Translations under genes and position numbers: made by a program
In this document: piece by piece, positions 8,959 through 16,874 of the stretch
Layout: every line of letters begins with the position of its first letter
Numbering within the stretch: the first letter of the stretch is position 1
The notes under the pieces: generated by a model
The model's input: the letters and a program-made list of their open reading frames with translations, nothing else
Told to the model about the DNA's origin: nothing
Databases searched by the model: none
DNA from: Clostridia bacterium
GTDB taxonomy: Bacteria; Bacillota; Clostridia; Oscillospirales; CAG-272
Length of the DNA: 64,000 nt
Reading direction: 5' to 3'
Assembly (NCBI GenBank): GCA_017420755.1
Contig: JAFQOG010000029.1
Location: 62,001-126,000 of the forward strand

Positions 8959-8987
8959 TTGCATTTTGAAAACATATATGCTATAAT
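8959..8987 (+). promoter_or_regulatory. Promoter of rplS
   Basis: TTGCAT (8959-8964), 17 bases, TATAAT (8982-8987). Transcription would begin near 8994, leaving a leader of about 80 bases. Confidence 0.8.
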
Positions 8988-8993
8988 GTGCGC

Positions 8994-9075
8994 AAGTGTG
9001 TAGAAAACTACACCAACGGAGTGGTCCGCTGCGAAGCTCTGCATGAACACTCTATGATTAATGGAGGGCGCGAAA
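8994..9075 (+). promoter_or_regulatory. Candidate structured leader of rplS mRNA
   Basis: The region between the predicted start of transcription and the rplS start codon is less AT-rich than its surroundings and can fold. GTGTAG (8998-9003) pairs with CTACAC (9008-9013). CGGA (9017-9020) pairs with TCCG (9025-9028). As an alternative, GAGTG (9019-9023) pairs with CACTC (9048-9052). Autoregulatory leaders of the L19 gene have been described in Firmicutes, but I have not matched this to a model. Confidence 0.4.
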
Positions 9076-9417
9076 ATGGATAAGATCCAAGCACTTGTAA
9101 ACGAGCAATTGAAGACAGAAGTACCACAGTTCAACATTGGTGACACTGTAAAGGTACACAACCTCATCAAAGAGGGAACAAGAGAAAGAATTCAGATTTT
9201 TGAAGGCACCGTTATTGCAAAGCACGGTGGCGGAATCTCTGAAACATTCACAGTAAGACGCGTTGCTTACGGTTGTGGTGTTGAGAAGACATTCCCACTT
9301 CATTCTCCTCATGTAGCTAAGGTTGAGGTTACCAGAGTTGGTAAGGTTAGAAGAGCAAAGCTCTACTATCTACGCGACAGAGTTGGTAAGGCATCCAAGG
9401 TTAAGGAGCAAATCTAA
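9076..9417 (+). CDS. rplS: 50S ribosomal protein L19
   Basis: L19 lies at the 30S-50S interface. The 113-residue protein shows the family blocks [23 protein letters not shown] and [20 protein letters not shown], then [13 protein letters not shown]. The start at 9076 is chosen over the in-frame ATG at 9061 because GGAGGG lies 7 bases before it and because L19 proteins begin close to this Met. It has its own promoter, leader and terminator, and is not next to trmD as it is in Bacillus. Confidence 0.96.
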   Translation: MDKIQALVNEQLKTEVPQFNIGDTVKVHNLIKEGTRERIQIFEGTVIAKHGGGISETFTVRRVAYGCGVEKTFPLHSPHVAKVEVTRVGKVRRAKLYYLRDRVGKASKVKEQI

Positions 9418-9436
9418 GTCTCTAAAGCAAGAAAAT

Positions 9437-9466
9437 ATCTCCGTTGTATCAAACGGAGATTTTTCT
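9437..9466 (+). terminator. rplS terminator
   Basis: ATCTCCGTT, loop GTATCA, AACGGAGAT, then TTTTCTTTT. Confidence 0.88.
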
Positions 9467-9472
9467 TTTATA

Positions 9473-9501
9473 TTGACTATCTATTAAAAATATGGTAAAA
9501 T
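9473..9501 (+). promoter_or_regulatory. Promoter of the membrane-anchored unknown gene
   Basis: TTGACT (9473-9478), 17 bases, TAAAAT (9496-9501). Confidence 0.65.
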
Positions 9502-9533
9502 TAATTTAGAAAATTTTGCTTTTGAGGAATATT

Positions 9534-10154
9534 ATGGATACAAAAAAGAAATCTTTAATTGTCGTAGCTATCGTTGCTTTTCTATTACTCATATTTTTGT
9601 GCATATCTATGATTGTATATCATTTTGGATATAACAAAATACTTGTAAGCGTAAATGGTTGTGAAAACTTGTTTGATATGTCTGCTGAGGATTTTTGTAA
9701 AACAAATGGCAAAGGAACGGTACTAGAAGACGGATATACATATGCTAAAATAAAAAACGGATATTTAGTTCTAATATTAAGCGATTATGAGCTGATGGAA
9801 TGGAAATGTCAAAGATATGATATTGTAATTTTGCAGGGCGTCTTAGGAGAATCAAAAGATATCGGTGTCAGTAAAAAATATATTGACGAGGAAGATGATT
9901 GGGCAATGATGCCGTTTATTAATAATGCTCATGCTTGTGGTTTTGATATTTCTGATGACTATAAAAGATTTGTTGCAGAAGGAGACGATGATAGAAGCTT
10001 TTTCCCATTTGTAGGAATGGGATGTTGGATGATGCAATTGTTTGAAGGCACTCCAAGTGACGAAATCACATGGGAATACATCAATTACGGAGAAAATGGT
10101 GAAATAAAAGAGCATATAAGATTTCCGGAAGATACAACAGAGCCTGTGAATTAG
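9534..10154 (+). CDS. Membrane-anchored hypothetical protein
   Basis: A 206-residue protein that I do not recognise. The start at 9534 follows GAGG with 6-base spacing; an upstream TTG at 9516 has no ribosome site. One N-terminal transmembrane helix lies at about 6-29 and is followed by an extracytoplasmic, acidic domain (IDEEDDWAMMPF, EGDDDRSFFPF). There is no lipobox. It has its own promoter and terminator, so it is monocistronic. Nothing nearby suggests a role. Confidence 0.7.
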   Translation: MDTKKKSLIVVAIVAFLLLIFLCISMIVYHFGYNKILVSVNGCENLFDMSAEDFCKTNGKGTVLEDGYTYAKIKNGYLVLILSDYELMEWKCQRYDIVILQGVLGESKDIGVSKKYIDEEDDWAMMPFINNAHACGFDISDDYKRFVAEGDDDRSFFPFVGMGCWMMQLFEGTPSDEITWEYINYGENGEIKEHIRFPEDTTEPVN

Positions 10155-10166
10155 TATTGAAAAATA

Positions 10167-10193
10167 AAAATCTGCCTAAATGGCAGATTTTTA
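10167..10193. terminator. Shared terminator between convergent genes
   Basis: AAAATCTGCC, loop TAAAT, GGCAGATTTTT. The palindrome can end both the plus-strand gene at 9534-10154 and the minus-strand gene ending at 10191. Confidence 0.85.
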
Positions 10194-10619
10194 TTTATGC
10201 TTAAAGTTGCGTCTTTTTCTTTCTTTTTTTCTTCCTAAAAAAGAAGAAATTAAAGAAATGGCAAAGATTATCAATCTAAAAAAGAAGTTATTAGGTGCTA
10301 CATCTCCATCAATAAAAATAGATAGGAAAAGTGTTAGAGCGAATATAAGCCCACCTAAAATAAGTCCACCAAAAAGCCATTTCTCTTTATTTATTTTTGT
10401 CATAATAAATACTGTAATAAATGTGCTAATATAAAGTGATATTAGCCCTCCAAGCTCACTTTTTGAGGTTGGATTTGTAGTATTATATAGAATTAGAGAA
10501 GTGACAAAAATTGTAAAAACGGAAATAAAACAAAAAATAATTGTGAAAATGGCGCAACGCAAAACAAGCTTGTAAAGAGGAAGACTCTCTCGAGAATTTA
10601 CGGGAACTGGTAGATTCAT
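10191..10619 (-). CDS. TIGR04086 / YrzE-like family membrane protein
   Basis: The 142-residue protein has four hydrophobic segments, at about 17-45, 59-75, 84-105 and 113-130, and a strongly basic C-terminus (RKKERKRRNFKHK). It looks like the TIGR04086 (YrzE) family of small membrane proteins. In Bacillus and many Clostridia that gene sits right after yajC, as here. Its function is unknown, though the link to the SecDF-YajC neighbourhood suggests membrane protein biology. A terminator-like hairpin lies between yajC and this gene, so expression may be reduced or independent. Confidence 0.7.
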   Translation of the reverse strand: MNLPVPVNSRESLPLYKLVLRCAIFTIIFCFISVFTIFVTSLILYNTTNPTSKSELGGLISLYISTFITVFIMTKINKEKWLFGGLILGGLIFALTLFLSIFIDGDVAPNNFFFRLIIFAISLISSFLGRKKERKRRNFKHK

Positions 10620-10621
10620 AA

Positions 10622-10673
10622 TAAAAAACCTCGCAAAATACTTTGTAGTAAAAGTATATTTGCGAGATTTTCA
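10622..10673 (-). terminator. Terminator-like hairpin between yajC and the YrzE-like gene
   Basis: On the minus strand, CTCGCAAATATAC and GTATTTTGCGAG pair around a short loop (12-bp stem with a small bulge) and are followed by GTTTTTTAT. The predicted U run ends 2-3 bases before the next gene's ATG, so that ATG lies right past a terminator with no obvious Shine-Dalgarno site. Confidence 0.7.
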
Positions 10674-10682
10674 TTTTATGAA

Positions 10683-11132
10683 TTAATTTTCGTCAGTAGA
10701 AGTGGTTTCTTCAGAATCGCTTGTGGTAGGCTTATCCTCAACAACCTCAACCTTTTCAAGCTTGGTAGGCTTTTCGGGCTTGTTTGATTCGCCGTCCATA
10801 GGAACATCGCCACGCTTTTGAGCAGCGCTTACATCAACATTGCGAATCGCAGTACGCAAAAATCTGATTTTTGTACCATCTCTGCTAGTTTCAATAACAA
10901 CAGTTTCTTCCTTGATGCTAACGATTTCACCAACAATACCACCGATAGTAGTAACCTCGTCTCCAACCTCAAGATTGTTTCTCATCTCGTTTGCTTGGCG
11001 CTCCTGCTTCTTGTTAGATCTATACATGAAGAAGAACACAACAACCAAAAGAACGAGCATTATGATTGGCATAAGAGAACCGCCACCAGTTGCATTGGTA
11101 GAGCCTTCGGTAAATAAAGCAATAAGTGACAT
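10683..11132 (-). CDS. yajC: Preprotein translocase subunit YajC
   Basis: YajC is the small accessory subunit of the SecDF complex. A single transmembrane helix lies at about 20-37 and is followed by YRSNKKQERQANEM. The conserved soluble block comes next: LEVGDEVTTIGGIVGEIVSI at about 54-73, then VIETSRDGTKIRFLRTAI. At 149 residues it has a longer acidic, Ser/Thr-rich tail than most. secD and secF are not adjacent. It has its own promoter. Confidence 0.93.
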   Translation of the reverse strand: MSLIALFTEGSTNATGGGSLMPIIMLVLLVVVFFFMYRSNKKQERQANEMRNNLEVGDEVTTIGGIVGEIVSIKEETVVIETSRDGTKIRFLRTAIRNVDVSAAQKRGDVPMDGESNKPEKPTKLEKVEVVEDKPTTSDSEETTSTDEN

Positions 11133-11165
11133 TTAAAATTCCTCCTTTTAAATAAATACTACATA

Positions 11166-11194
11166 ATTGTACCTTATTTTTTACCATATTTCAA
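11166..11194 (-). promoter_or_regulatory. Promoter of yajC
   Basis: On the minus strand, TTGAAA and TACAAT are separated by 17 bases. Confidence 0.65.
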
Positions 11195-11246
11195 GCCTTT
11201 AACAAAAATTTTACAAAAAAATCAAAAATTTCATATTTATAATAGA

Positions 11247-11275
11247 TTGAAATGCATTTTAATTTGTGATAAGAT
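11247..11275 (+). promoter_or_regulatory. Promoter of the RluA-type gene, placing the start of transcription at the ATG
   Basis: TTGAAA (11247-11252), 17 bases, TAAGAT (11270-11275). The start of transcription would fall at about 11282, which is the A of the start codon, so the mRNA could be leaderless. No Shine-Dalgarno site is present upstream. Confidence 0.55.
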
Positions 11276-11281
11276 ATAGTT

Positions 11282-12169
11282 ATGAAATATATTATTAATG
11301 AAAATCAGGACAAACTAGTATTAAAAGCTTTTTTAAAATCCGTTCTAGGCTTGTCCTCAAGACTTATCAAAAGATTGAAAAAATATAGTGATGCTATTTT
11401 AGTAAACGGTGTGCACGCCGATGTTGTTCAGGTTCTAAATAAAGGAGATGTTCTTTGTTTGGATTTTTCCGACAGAGAGGACGATGTAAATGAACATCTA
11501 GAGCCGGTAGATATTCCCATAGATATTATTTATGAGGATGAAAATTATACTGTTGTAAACAAAGGACCGTCAATGCCAACTCACCAATCGCTTTTTCACT
11601 ATACCGATACACTAGCTAATGCATTGGCTTTTAGATATAGAGCCCGTCCGTATGTTTTTAGAGCTATAAATCGTCTTGATATGGATACAAGTGGAATAGT
11701 TTTAACAGCGAATAATATGCTATATGCCGATATTTTGTGCGAAAAATTAAAAAACGGTTGCTTTCACAAGGAATATATTGCTATCGTAAAGGGAAAAACG
11801 AATGACGATGGTGAAATTGATGCACCAATTGCTCGCATTGGCGATAGCATTATCGAAAGGGCAGTCTTGCCGAATGGAGAAAGAGCTGTAACTCGTTATA
11901 AAACAATACTTTCTTGTGATGATATTAGCGTTGTTAGAGTTTTTCCAATTACAGGAAGAACGCATCAAATAAGGGTTCATATGGCACATATCGGTCATTC
12001 GATAATTGGAGATACCCTATATGGAGAAAAAAGTGAGCTTATATCTCGTCAGGCTCTACATGCAAGTAGGCTTAAAATAGACGGAATAGGTGAGTTTGTG
12101 GCAGATTTGCCAGATGATATGAAAAATATTATAAGGAGATATTTTGGTGATTATGAGAGCCTTTCGTAA
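11282..12169 (+). CDS. RluA family pseudouridine synthase
   Basis: A 295-residue enzyme that converts uridines in rRNA or tRNA to pseudouridine. An N-terminal S4-like RNA-binding domain (about 10-70, LGLSSRLIKRLKKY) precedes the catalytic domain. The active-site motif NRLDMDTSGIVL carries the catalytic Asp (the second D), and GRTHQIRVHMAHIGHSIIGD is the usual later block. The exact target (RluC, RluD or YhcT-like) cannot be told. The downstream gene overlaps its 3' end, so the two are co-transcribed. Confidence 0.92.
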   Translation: MKYIINENQDKLVLKAFLKSVLGLSSRLIKRLKKYSDAILVNGVHADVVQVLNKGDVLCLDFSDREDDVNEHLEPVDIPIDIIYEDENYTVVNKGPSMPTHQSLFHYTDTLANALAFRYRARPYVFRAINRLDMDTSGIVLTANNMLYADILCEKLKNGCFHKEYIAIVKGKTNDDGEIDAPIARIGDSIIERAVLPNGERAVTRYKTILSCDDISVVRVFPITGRTHQIRVHMAHIGHSIIGDTLYGEKSELISRQALHASRLKIDGIGEFVADLPDDMKNIIRRYFGDYESLS

Positions 12170-13259
12170 AGCGAGAGAATATGTACCCGTTGGCGCTATG
12201 ATTATTTTTTTAATAACCATTATAAGCGCCATTCTTTTTGCAATCATAAGATCCTCTGTGCCTTTTGCGGATTTCTTTAACTATTATATAAGCGCGCCAA
12301 CTCGCTTTATTATGGCAAAAATAACCTCGTGGATTCCTTTTTCACTTGCTGAAGCTTTAATTATATCTATTCCAATATGGACTGCGATTTTGGTATATAT
12401 AGGAATAAAATGCGCTAAAAAGGACGCAAAAAGCACTAGTAAATTTTTGTGCTCAATTTTTTCTATAATATGCTTTGTTTTTATAACATTTGTATGGACA
12501 TATTCAAGCGGATATTCCACTACAACTATTGATAAAAGACTTCAAATGGATCGTGAAAAGGTAAGCGCTGACGAGTTATATCAAACAGCACTGTGGTTAA
12601 CAAATAATATAAATGAGCTATCTCCCAAAATCCTATATGACGAAACAGGAGCATCTGTTATGAATTATTCGTATTGGGAAATGAGCGATAAGCTCTGCGA
12701 TGCTTATGATAAATTTTCTGAAAAATATCCCATTTTGCATACCTTTGATACAAATTTAAAGCCAATAATCCTAAGTGAGCCCTTCACATATACGCATATC
12801 TCGGGCATTTATACATTTATGACTGGCGAAAGTAATATAAATGTTAACTATCCTGATTTTATAGTTGCGTCTAGTGGAGCGCATGAGCTTGCTCATCAAC
12901 GAGGAATCGCAAGAGAGGATGAGGCAAATTTCGTCGCGTTTTTGGTTAGCATGGAATCAGATGATCCCTTTATTCAGTATAGTGGCTATCTAGATGTATA
13001 TCAAAGCGTTATGAGCGCCTTATATTCAGCTGATAAGGATCTTTATAAAAGCGCATCAAGTGCTCTTTGTAGTGAAGCCTATTACGATAGAGTTAGCTAC
13101 TCGAATTTTTTTAAAAAATACGCTGATTCCAAAACATCAGAGGTTTCTAATAGCATAAATAATTCTTTTTTACAAGCGAATGGTCAACAGCAGGGCACAA
13201 AAAGCTATGGAATGGTGACCGACCTTACAGTCGCATACTATAAAGCCTTCGTAAAATAA
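12147..13259 (+). CDS. DUF3810 family membrane protein with HExxH motif
   Basis: About 370 residues. Two to three transmembrane helices in the first 130 residues are followed by a long soluble domain with HELAHQRGIAREDEANFVAF. This HExxH motif with a downstream ExxN suggests a zinc peptidase, as in DUF3810 proteins. Its substrate is unknown. GTG at 12147 is the preferred start: AAGGAG lies 8 bases before it, while TTG 12144 is too close and ATG 12153 is farther. It overlaps the upstream pseudouridine synthase by 23 bases. Confidence 0.82.
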   Translation: MIMRAFRKAREYVPVGAMIIFLITIISAILFAIIRSSVPFADFFNYYISAPTRFIMAKITSWIPFSLAEALIISIPIWTAILVYIGIKCAKKDAKSTSKFLCSIFSIICFVFITFVWTYSSGYSTTTIDKRLQMDREKVSADELYQTALWLTNNINELSPKILYDETGASVMNYSYWEMSDKLCDAYDKFSEKYPILHTFDTNLKPIILSEPFTYTHISGIYTFMTGESNINVNYPDFIVASSGAHELAHQRGIAREDEANFVAFLVSMESDDPFIQYSGYLDVYQSVMSALYSADKDLYKSASSALCSEAYYDRVSYSNFFKKYADSKTSEVSNSINNSFLQANGQQQGTKSYGMVTDLTVAYYKAFVK

Positions 13260-13270
13260 CCATTTTGAAT

Positions 13271-13305
13271 CGTGTGAATATATTGATATTAAATTCTTTC
13301 ACACG
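13271..13305 (+). promoter_or_regulatory. Inverted repeat just upstream of the murA ribosome site
   Basis: CGTGTGAA (13271-13278) and TTCACACG (13298-13305) are perfect 8-base arms 19 bases apart. GAGG, the murA Shine-Dalgarno site, begins at the last base of the right arm. A possible -35 TTGAAT (13265-13270) and -10 TATTAA (13287-13292) would put the -10 in the loop. It could be an operator, or an mRNA hairpin if transcription comes from upstream. Confidence 0.45.
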
Positions 13306-13313
13306 AGGTAAAA

Positions 13314-14567
13314 ATGGAAAAGATTTTTGTCACAGGTGGTCGTTCTTTAAATGGCAAAATAGAGATTAGCGGAATGAAAAATTCAGCTTTGCCTATAATA
13401 TTTGCATGCTTGCTGATAAACGAAGAGTGTATTTTAGAAAACATACCAATGGTTAGTGATGTCGAAAATGCGCTTTTTATATTAAGACAAATGGGCGCAT
13501 ACGCTTCGTTTATTGATGAGCATACAGTGAAAATTAACGCCCGTAACGCATCTCTTATAGATTTGGATTTGGATATAATATCAAAAATGAGAGCCTCTAG
13601 CTATCTTATGTCAACCTGTCTTAGTAGATTTGGCTCTGTTTCTATGGCGTATCCCGGTGGCTGTAATTTTGGAGTTCGCCCAATCGAACAGCACATAAAG
13701 GGCTTTCAAGCATTAGGCGCGACTCTTATAGAAAACACAGATTTAATCAGCTTAAAATTTGGCAAAAGACCAAAAAACACAAAAATAGTACTTGACAAAA
13801 TTTCTGTAGGTGCTACAATAAATATGATAATGGCATCTGCTATTAGCGATGGAATTACTATTATCGAAAATATCGCAAAAGAGCCACATGTTCTGGATTT
13901 GATTGCTTTTTTGAACATTTGTGGAGCTGATATTTCGCTTTATGAAAATCAAATTAAGGTTGTAGGCGTTAAAGGATTAAAGGGAATACGATATAGAATT
14001 TATTCCGATATGATTGAGGCTCTTACTTTTGCATGCTGTGTTGGCGTGACCGGTGGCGAAATTGCCTTGCAAAATGTTGAAGGCGAGCATTTAGAAGGCG
14101 TTCTTTCGGTTTTTGATAAAATGGGAATATCACATAGGTACAAAAATGGAGCTTTATATATAAAAAAGAATGCTTCAATAAGGGGAGCGGATATAGTAAC
14201 AGCTCCATACCCTGCATTTCCTACTGATCTACACCCACAATTTTCTGCGTTGCTTTGCTATTGTGATGGTGGAGGAAGCGTCATAGAGGGGATTTTCCCA
14301 AACAGATTTGCCTATGCTGTTGAATTAGAAAAGCTAGGAGCTAGGCTCAATAGAGTTGATAATAAGATTATAATTGAAAAATCACTTTTGCACGGAGCGA
14401 CTCTTGATGCAACCGATTTAAGAGCGGGTGCTGCGCTAGTTGTTGCAGCCCTTGGCGCAACAGGAAAAAGCACAATAAATAATGTTAACTATATCGTAAG
14501 AGGCTACGAGAGGCTTGTTTCAAAGCTGGCGTCTGTCGGAGCTGATATATTTTGCGATGTAAAATAA
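13314..14567 (+). CDS. murA: UDP-N-acetylglucosamine 1-carboxyvinyltransferase
   Basis: MurA transfers enolpyruvyl from PEP to UDP-GlcNAc, the first committed step of peptidoglycan synthesis in the cytoplasm. The length is 417 residues. The substrate-binding GMKNSALP is at about 20-27. The catalytic Cys117 sits in the YPGGCNFGVRPIEQH loop, the cysteine targeted by fosfomycin. RAGAALVVAALGA is near the C-terminus. Bacillota often have two copies (MurA/MurZ), and which one this is cannot be told from the neighbourhood. Confidence 0.96.
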   Translation: MEKIFVTGGRSLNGKIEISGMKNSALPIIFACLLINEECILENIPMVSDVENALFILRQMGAYASFIDEHTVKINARNASLIDLDLDIISKMRASSYLMSTCLSRFGSVSMAYPGGCNFGVRPIEQHIKGFQALGATLIENTDLISLKFGKRPKNTKIVLDKISVGATINMIMASAISDGITIIENIAKEPHVLDLIAFLNICGADISLYENQIKVVGVKGLKGIRYRIYSDMIEALTFACCVGVTGGEIALQNVEGEHLEGVLSVFDKMGISHRYKNGALYIKKNASIRGADIVTAPYPAFPTDLHPQFSALLCYCDGGGSVIEGIFPNRFAYAVELEKLGARLNRVDNKIIIEKSLLHGATLDATDLRAGAALVVAALGATGKSTINNVNYIVRGYERLVSKLASVGADIFCDVK

Positions 14568-14587
14568 ATTCAAAAGGAGATATAAAA

Positions 14588-14788
14588 ATGGAAGTAACTA
14601 AAAAGACACTTATCGGCGATGTACTTGATTTCGATCCCGAAACAGCACAATTTTTCTTTGAAATTGGAATGCATTGTTTAGGATGCCCCCATTCAAGAGG
14701 CGAGAGCATTGAGGATGCATGTGCAGTTCATGGCACAGATGCAGACGCTCTTGTAGCTAAGCTAAACGCACACTTGTCAAAGAAATGA
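14588..14788 (+). CDS. DUF1858 domain protein
   Basis: A 66-residue protein with the DUF1858 pattern: an N-terminal KKTLIGDVLDFDPETAQFF segment and a GMHCLGCPHSRGESIEDAC block with two conserved cysteines (CxxC). Such proteins are small, possibly redox- or metal-linked, and often sit beside hybrid-cluster or sulfur-metabolism genes. Here the gene lies 20 bases after murA and overlaps trmK by 4 bases. AAAGGAG lies just before the start. Confidence 0.85.
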   Translation: MEVTKKTLIGDVLDFDPETAQFFFEIGMHCLGCPHSRGESIEDACAVHGTDADALVAKLNAHLSKK

Positions 14789-15459
14789 AACAAATAAAAT
14801 TAAGCAAAAGACTGCTGACCGTTGCGTCACTTGTGCGCAACGGCTCGGTTGTCGCCGATATTGGTACAGACCATGCGTACATACCAATATATTTAGTACA
14901 AAACGGAATTTCCAAACGAGCAATTGCTACCGACATAAACGAAGGTCCTATCCTTCGCGCAAGGCAAAATATTATCGAAAATGGACTCCGGGATAAGATA
15001 GCATGCTATGTTGCATCGGGACTTGATGGTATTGAGCCACAAGAACCCACTGATATAACCATTTGTGGAATGGGTGGAGAGCTAATTGCAAAAATTATTG
15101 ACGCCTCAAGCTATATAAGAAACGATGGCGTTAATTTGATATTACAGCCCATGACAAGCGCCTTAGAGCTTCGAGAATATCTTCAAAATGGATTTGAAAT
15201 ATATAATGAAAAAGTCGTTTTTGAGGATGGCAAATATTATCAAATCATTTGTGCAAGATATGATGGGAAACCTAGAAAATATACGAGCGTGGAGCTAGAA
15301 ATGGGCAAAATTAACATTGAAAGCGGGGAGAAAATCTTTCTTGATTTTCTTGAATATACAATTTTAAAAAAGAAGAAAATTTTAAAGGGCCTCATTGCAG
15401 GAAATTGCAATACTGAAAAAATAGAGGCGGAAATTAGAGAATTGGAGGCTTTGAGATGA
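14785..15459 (+). CDS. trmK: tRNA (adenine(22)-N(1))-methyltransferase TrmK
   Basis: TrmK methylates N1 of A22 in tRNA using S-adenosylmethionine. At 224 residues it shows the class I motif VADIGTDHAYIPIYL at about 24-38, the catalytic-site block ICGMGGELI and LILQPMTS. It overlaps the DUF1858 gene upstream and the Nif3-like gene downstream, each by 4 bases. The trmK-Nif3 pairing is conserved in Bacillota (Bacillus yqfN-yqfO, downstream of sigA). Confidence 0.93.
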   Translation: MKQIKLSKRLLTVASLVRNGSVVADIGTDHAYIPIYLVQNGISKRAIATDINEGPILRARQNIIENGLRDKIACYVASGLDGIEPQEPTDITICGMGGELIAKIIDASSYIRNDGVNLILQPMTSALELREYLQNGFEIYNEKVVFEDGKYYQIICARYDGKPRKYTSVELEMGKINIESGEKIFLDFLEYTILKKKKILKGLIAGNCNTEKIEAEIRELEALR

Positions 15460-16214
15460 CATTTTACGAGCTATATAAAGCGCTAGACAAGCTCTTTCCA
15501 AAGGAACTAAGCTGTGAATGGGATAACGATGGAATAATGTGTGCTGATAGTCTAGAAACGCCAATAAAGCGTGTTTTGGTAGCACTTGATGTTACAAATG
15601 AAGCAGTAGAATATGCCTGCAACAATGGCTTTGATACTATAATTTCTCACCATCCGCTTGTTTTCAAGGGGCAAAAGGCTATTACTCCGGATGGATTTGT
15701 CCAAGCAAAGCTTATAAAGCTCATAAAAAGCTCGATCAAGGTAATGTCCCTCCATACAAGGCTTGATGCCGGAAACGGAGGAGTCAATGACACGCTAGCT
15801 AACGCTTTAGGACTTACTGTTATTGAATACGATTCCGACGAGCCAATAGGAAGAATTTGTGAGCTTGATAGCACACTTTCTCTTGATGAATTTGCCAAAA
15901 AAATAAAAATTGCACTTGATGCGCCAATGGTTTCCTATGTTGGAAAAAGAGAAGTAAAACGCATATATTTGTGTGGTGGCGATGGTAAGGATATGATACA
16001 AAATGCCATAAAATGTCATGCCGACACCTTGCTTACAGGAAATGCAAGCTATAATAGCATGCTTGATGCCGAGGAATGCGGATTAAATGTGATTGAGGCA
16101 GGTCATTTTTATACAGAAAATCCTGTATGTAATGCAATTTGCGCCATTATAAAAAGGCTAGATAATACGATTGAAACGGAAATTTTCAACTCAAATAAGA
16201 TAAAAATTGTATAA
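15456..16214 (+). CDS. Nif3-like dinuclear metal centre hexameric protein
   Basis: A 252-residue protein of the Nif3/YqfO family, listed as GTP cyclohydrolase I type 2-like. It has IISHHPLVFKG (paired metal-binding histidines) and SLHTRLDAG, and a second His/Glu set, EAGHFYTE, near the C-terminus. It lacks the middle CutA1-like insert of the longer Bacillus YqfO. The biochemical role remains unclear. It is translationally coupled to trmK. Confidence 0.92.
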   Translation: MTFYELYKALDKLFPKELSCEWDNDGIMCADSLETPIKRVLVALDVTNEAVEYACNNGFDTIISHHPLVFKGQKAITPDGFVQAKLIKLIKSSIKVMSLHTRLDAGNGGVNDTLANALGLTVIEYDSDEPIGRICELDSTLSLDEFAKKIKIALDAPMVSYVGKREVKRIYLCGGDGKDMIQNAIKCHADTLLTGNASYNSMLDAEECGLNVIEAGHFYTENPVCNAICAIIKRLDNTIETEIFNSNKIKIV

Positions 16215-16283
16215 AATTTTTGAAAAATTTGAATTTTCCTATTACACTTTTCCCAAAAATGTGGTAAAATAGAATAAACAGAT

Positions 16284-16317
16284 GCGTGGTTATACACAAT
16301 GTTTAGCCACGCTTTTT
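16284..16317 (+). terminator. Hairpin with T run in the 5' region of the CarD-like gene (possible attenuator)
   Basis: GCGTGG (16284-16289) pairs with CCACGC (16307-16312) and is followed directly by TTTTT. It lies between a candidate -10 (TAAAAT, 16264-16269) and the AGGAGAGG ribosome site at 16322, so it could end transcripts of about 45 bases. If transcription comes from upstream it may instead be the terminator of the murA-Nif3 unit. Confidence 0.5.
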
Positions 16318-16337
16318 GAATAGGAGAGGTGTATAGA

Positions 16338-16847
16338 ATGTATAAAATAGGCACAGTTGTTGTTTACGGTAGCGAGGGTGTTTGCGAAATAACGGAAATT
16401 ACCAGCATGAAATTTGCAAACAGCGAAAATGAGAGCTTATATTATGTGTTGTCCCCCGTATCATCTAGAGGCTCTAAGGTTTTTGTTCCTTGCGATAATG
16501 AAGCTTTGGTTTCAAAAATGCAAAAGGTTTTAACCTCTGCTGAAATCAAGGAAATGATACGCACCTCAAACGAATATCCCGAGTGGATAAATGATAACAG
16601 ACAAAGAAATAGACTTTTTAAGGAAATCCTTATGAGCTATGATAGAAAGAAAATCTTGTGTCTTGCAAAGCTTCTTTATACAATAAAGACCGATGACAGC
16701 GATAGCAGAAGGCTTCTCACATCTGACGAGGAAATTTTAAAGAAAATAATTAAGATTCTTCACTCTGAATTTTCAATTGTTTTAGATATTTCTCCAGACG
16801 AAATAATACCATATATATTTGGCGAAATCACATGTAATGAAAAATAA
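16338..16847 (+). CDS. CarD-like/TRCF-domain transcriptional regulator
   Basis: A 169-residue protein. The N-terminal CarD/RID-type SH3-like domain (YKIGTVVVYGSEGVCEI at about 2-18, then YYVLSPVSSRGSKVFVP) binds the RNA polymerase beta lobe in known family members. The helical C-terminal part should contact DNA near the promoter. CdnL/CarD proteins stabilise open complexes or adjust rRNA expression. The start at 16338 follows AGGAGAGG with 8-base spacing. It is monocistronic, with its own terminator and a possible 5' attenuator. Confidence 0.88.
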   Translation: MYKIGTVVVYGSEGVCEITEITSMKFANSENESLYYVLSPVSSRGSKVFVPCDNEALVSKMQKVLTSAEIKEMIRTSNEYPEWINDNRQRNRLFKEILMSYDRKKILCLAKLLYTIKTDDSDSRRLLTSDEEILKKIIKILHSEFSIVLDISPDEIIPYIFGEITCNEK

Positions 16848-16874
16848 AAATCGGCTTTAAAAGCCGATTTTTTT
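16847..16874 (+). terminator. Terminator of the CarD-like gene
   Basis: AAAATCGGCTTT and AAAGCCGATTTTTTT form a near-perfect stem with a T run. Confidence 0.85.

Noticed and set aside
8898..9312. Minus-strand open frames opposite rplS
   Set aside because: They are antisense shadows of a conserved ribosomal protein gene and its leader, with no ribosome sites.
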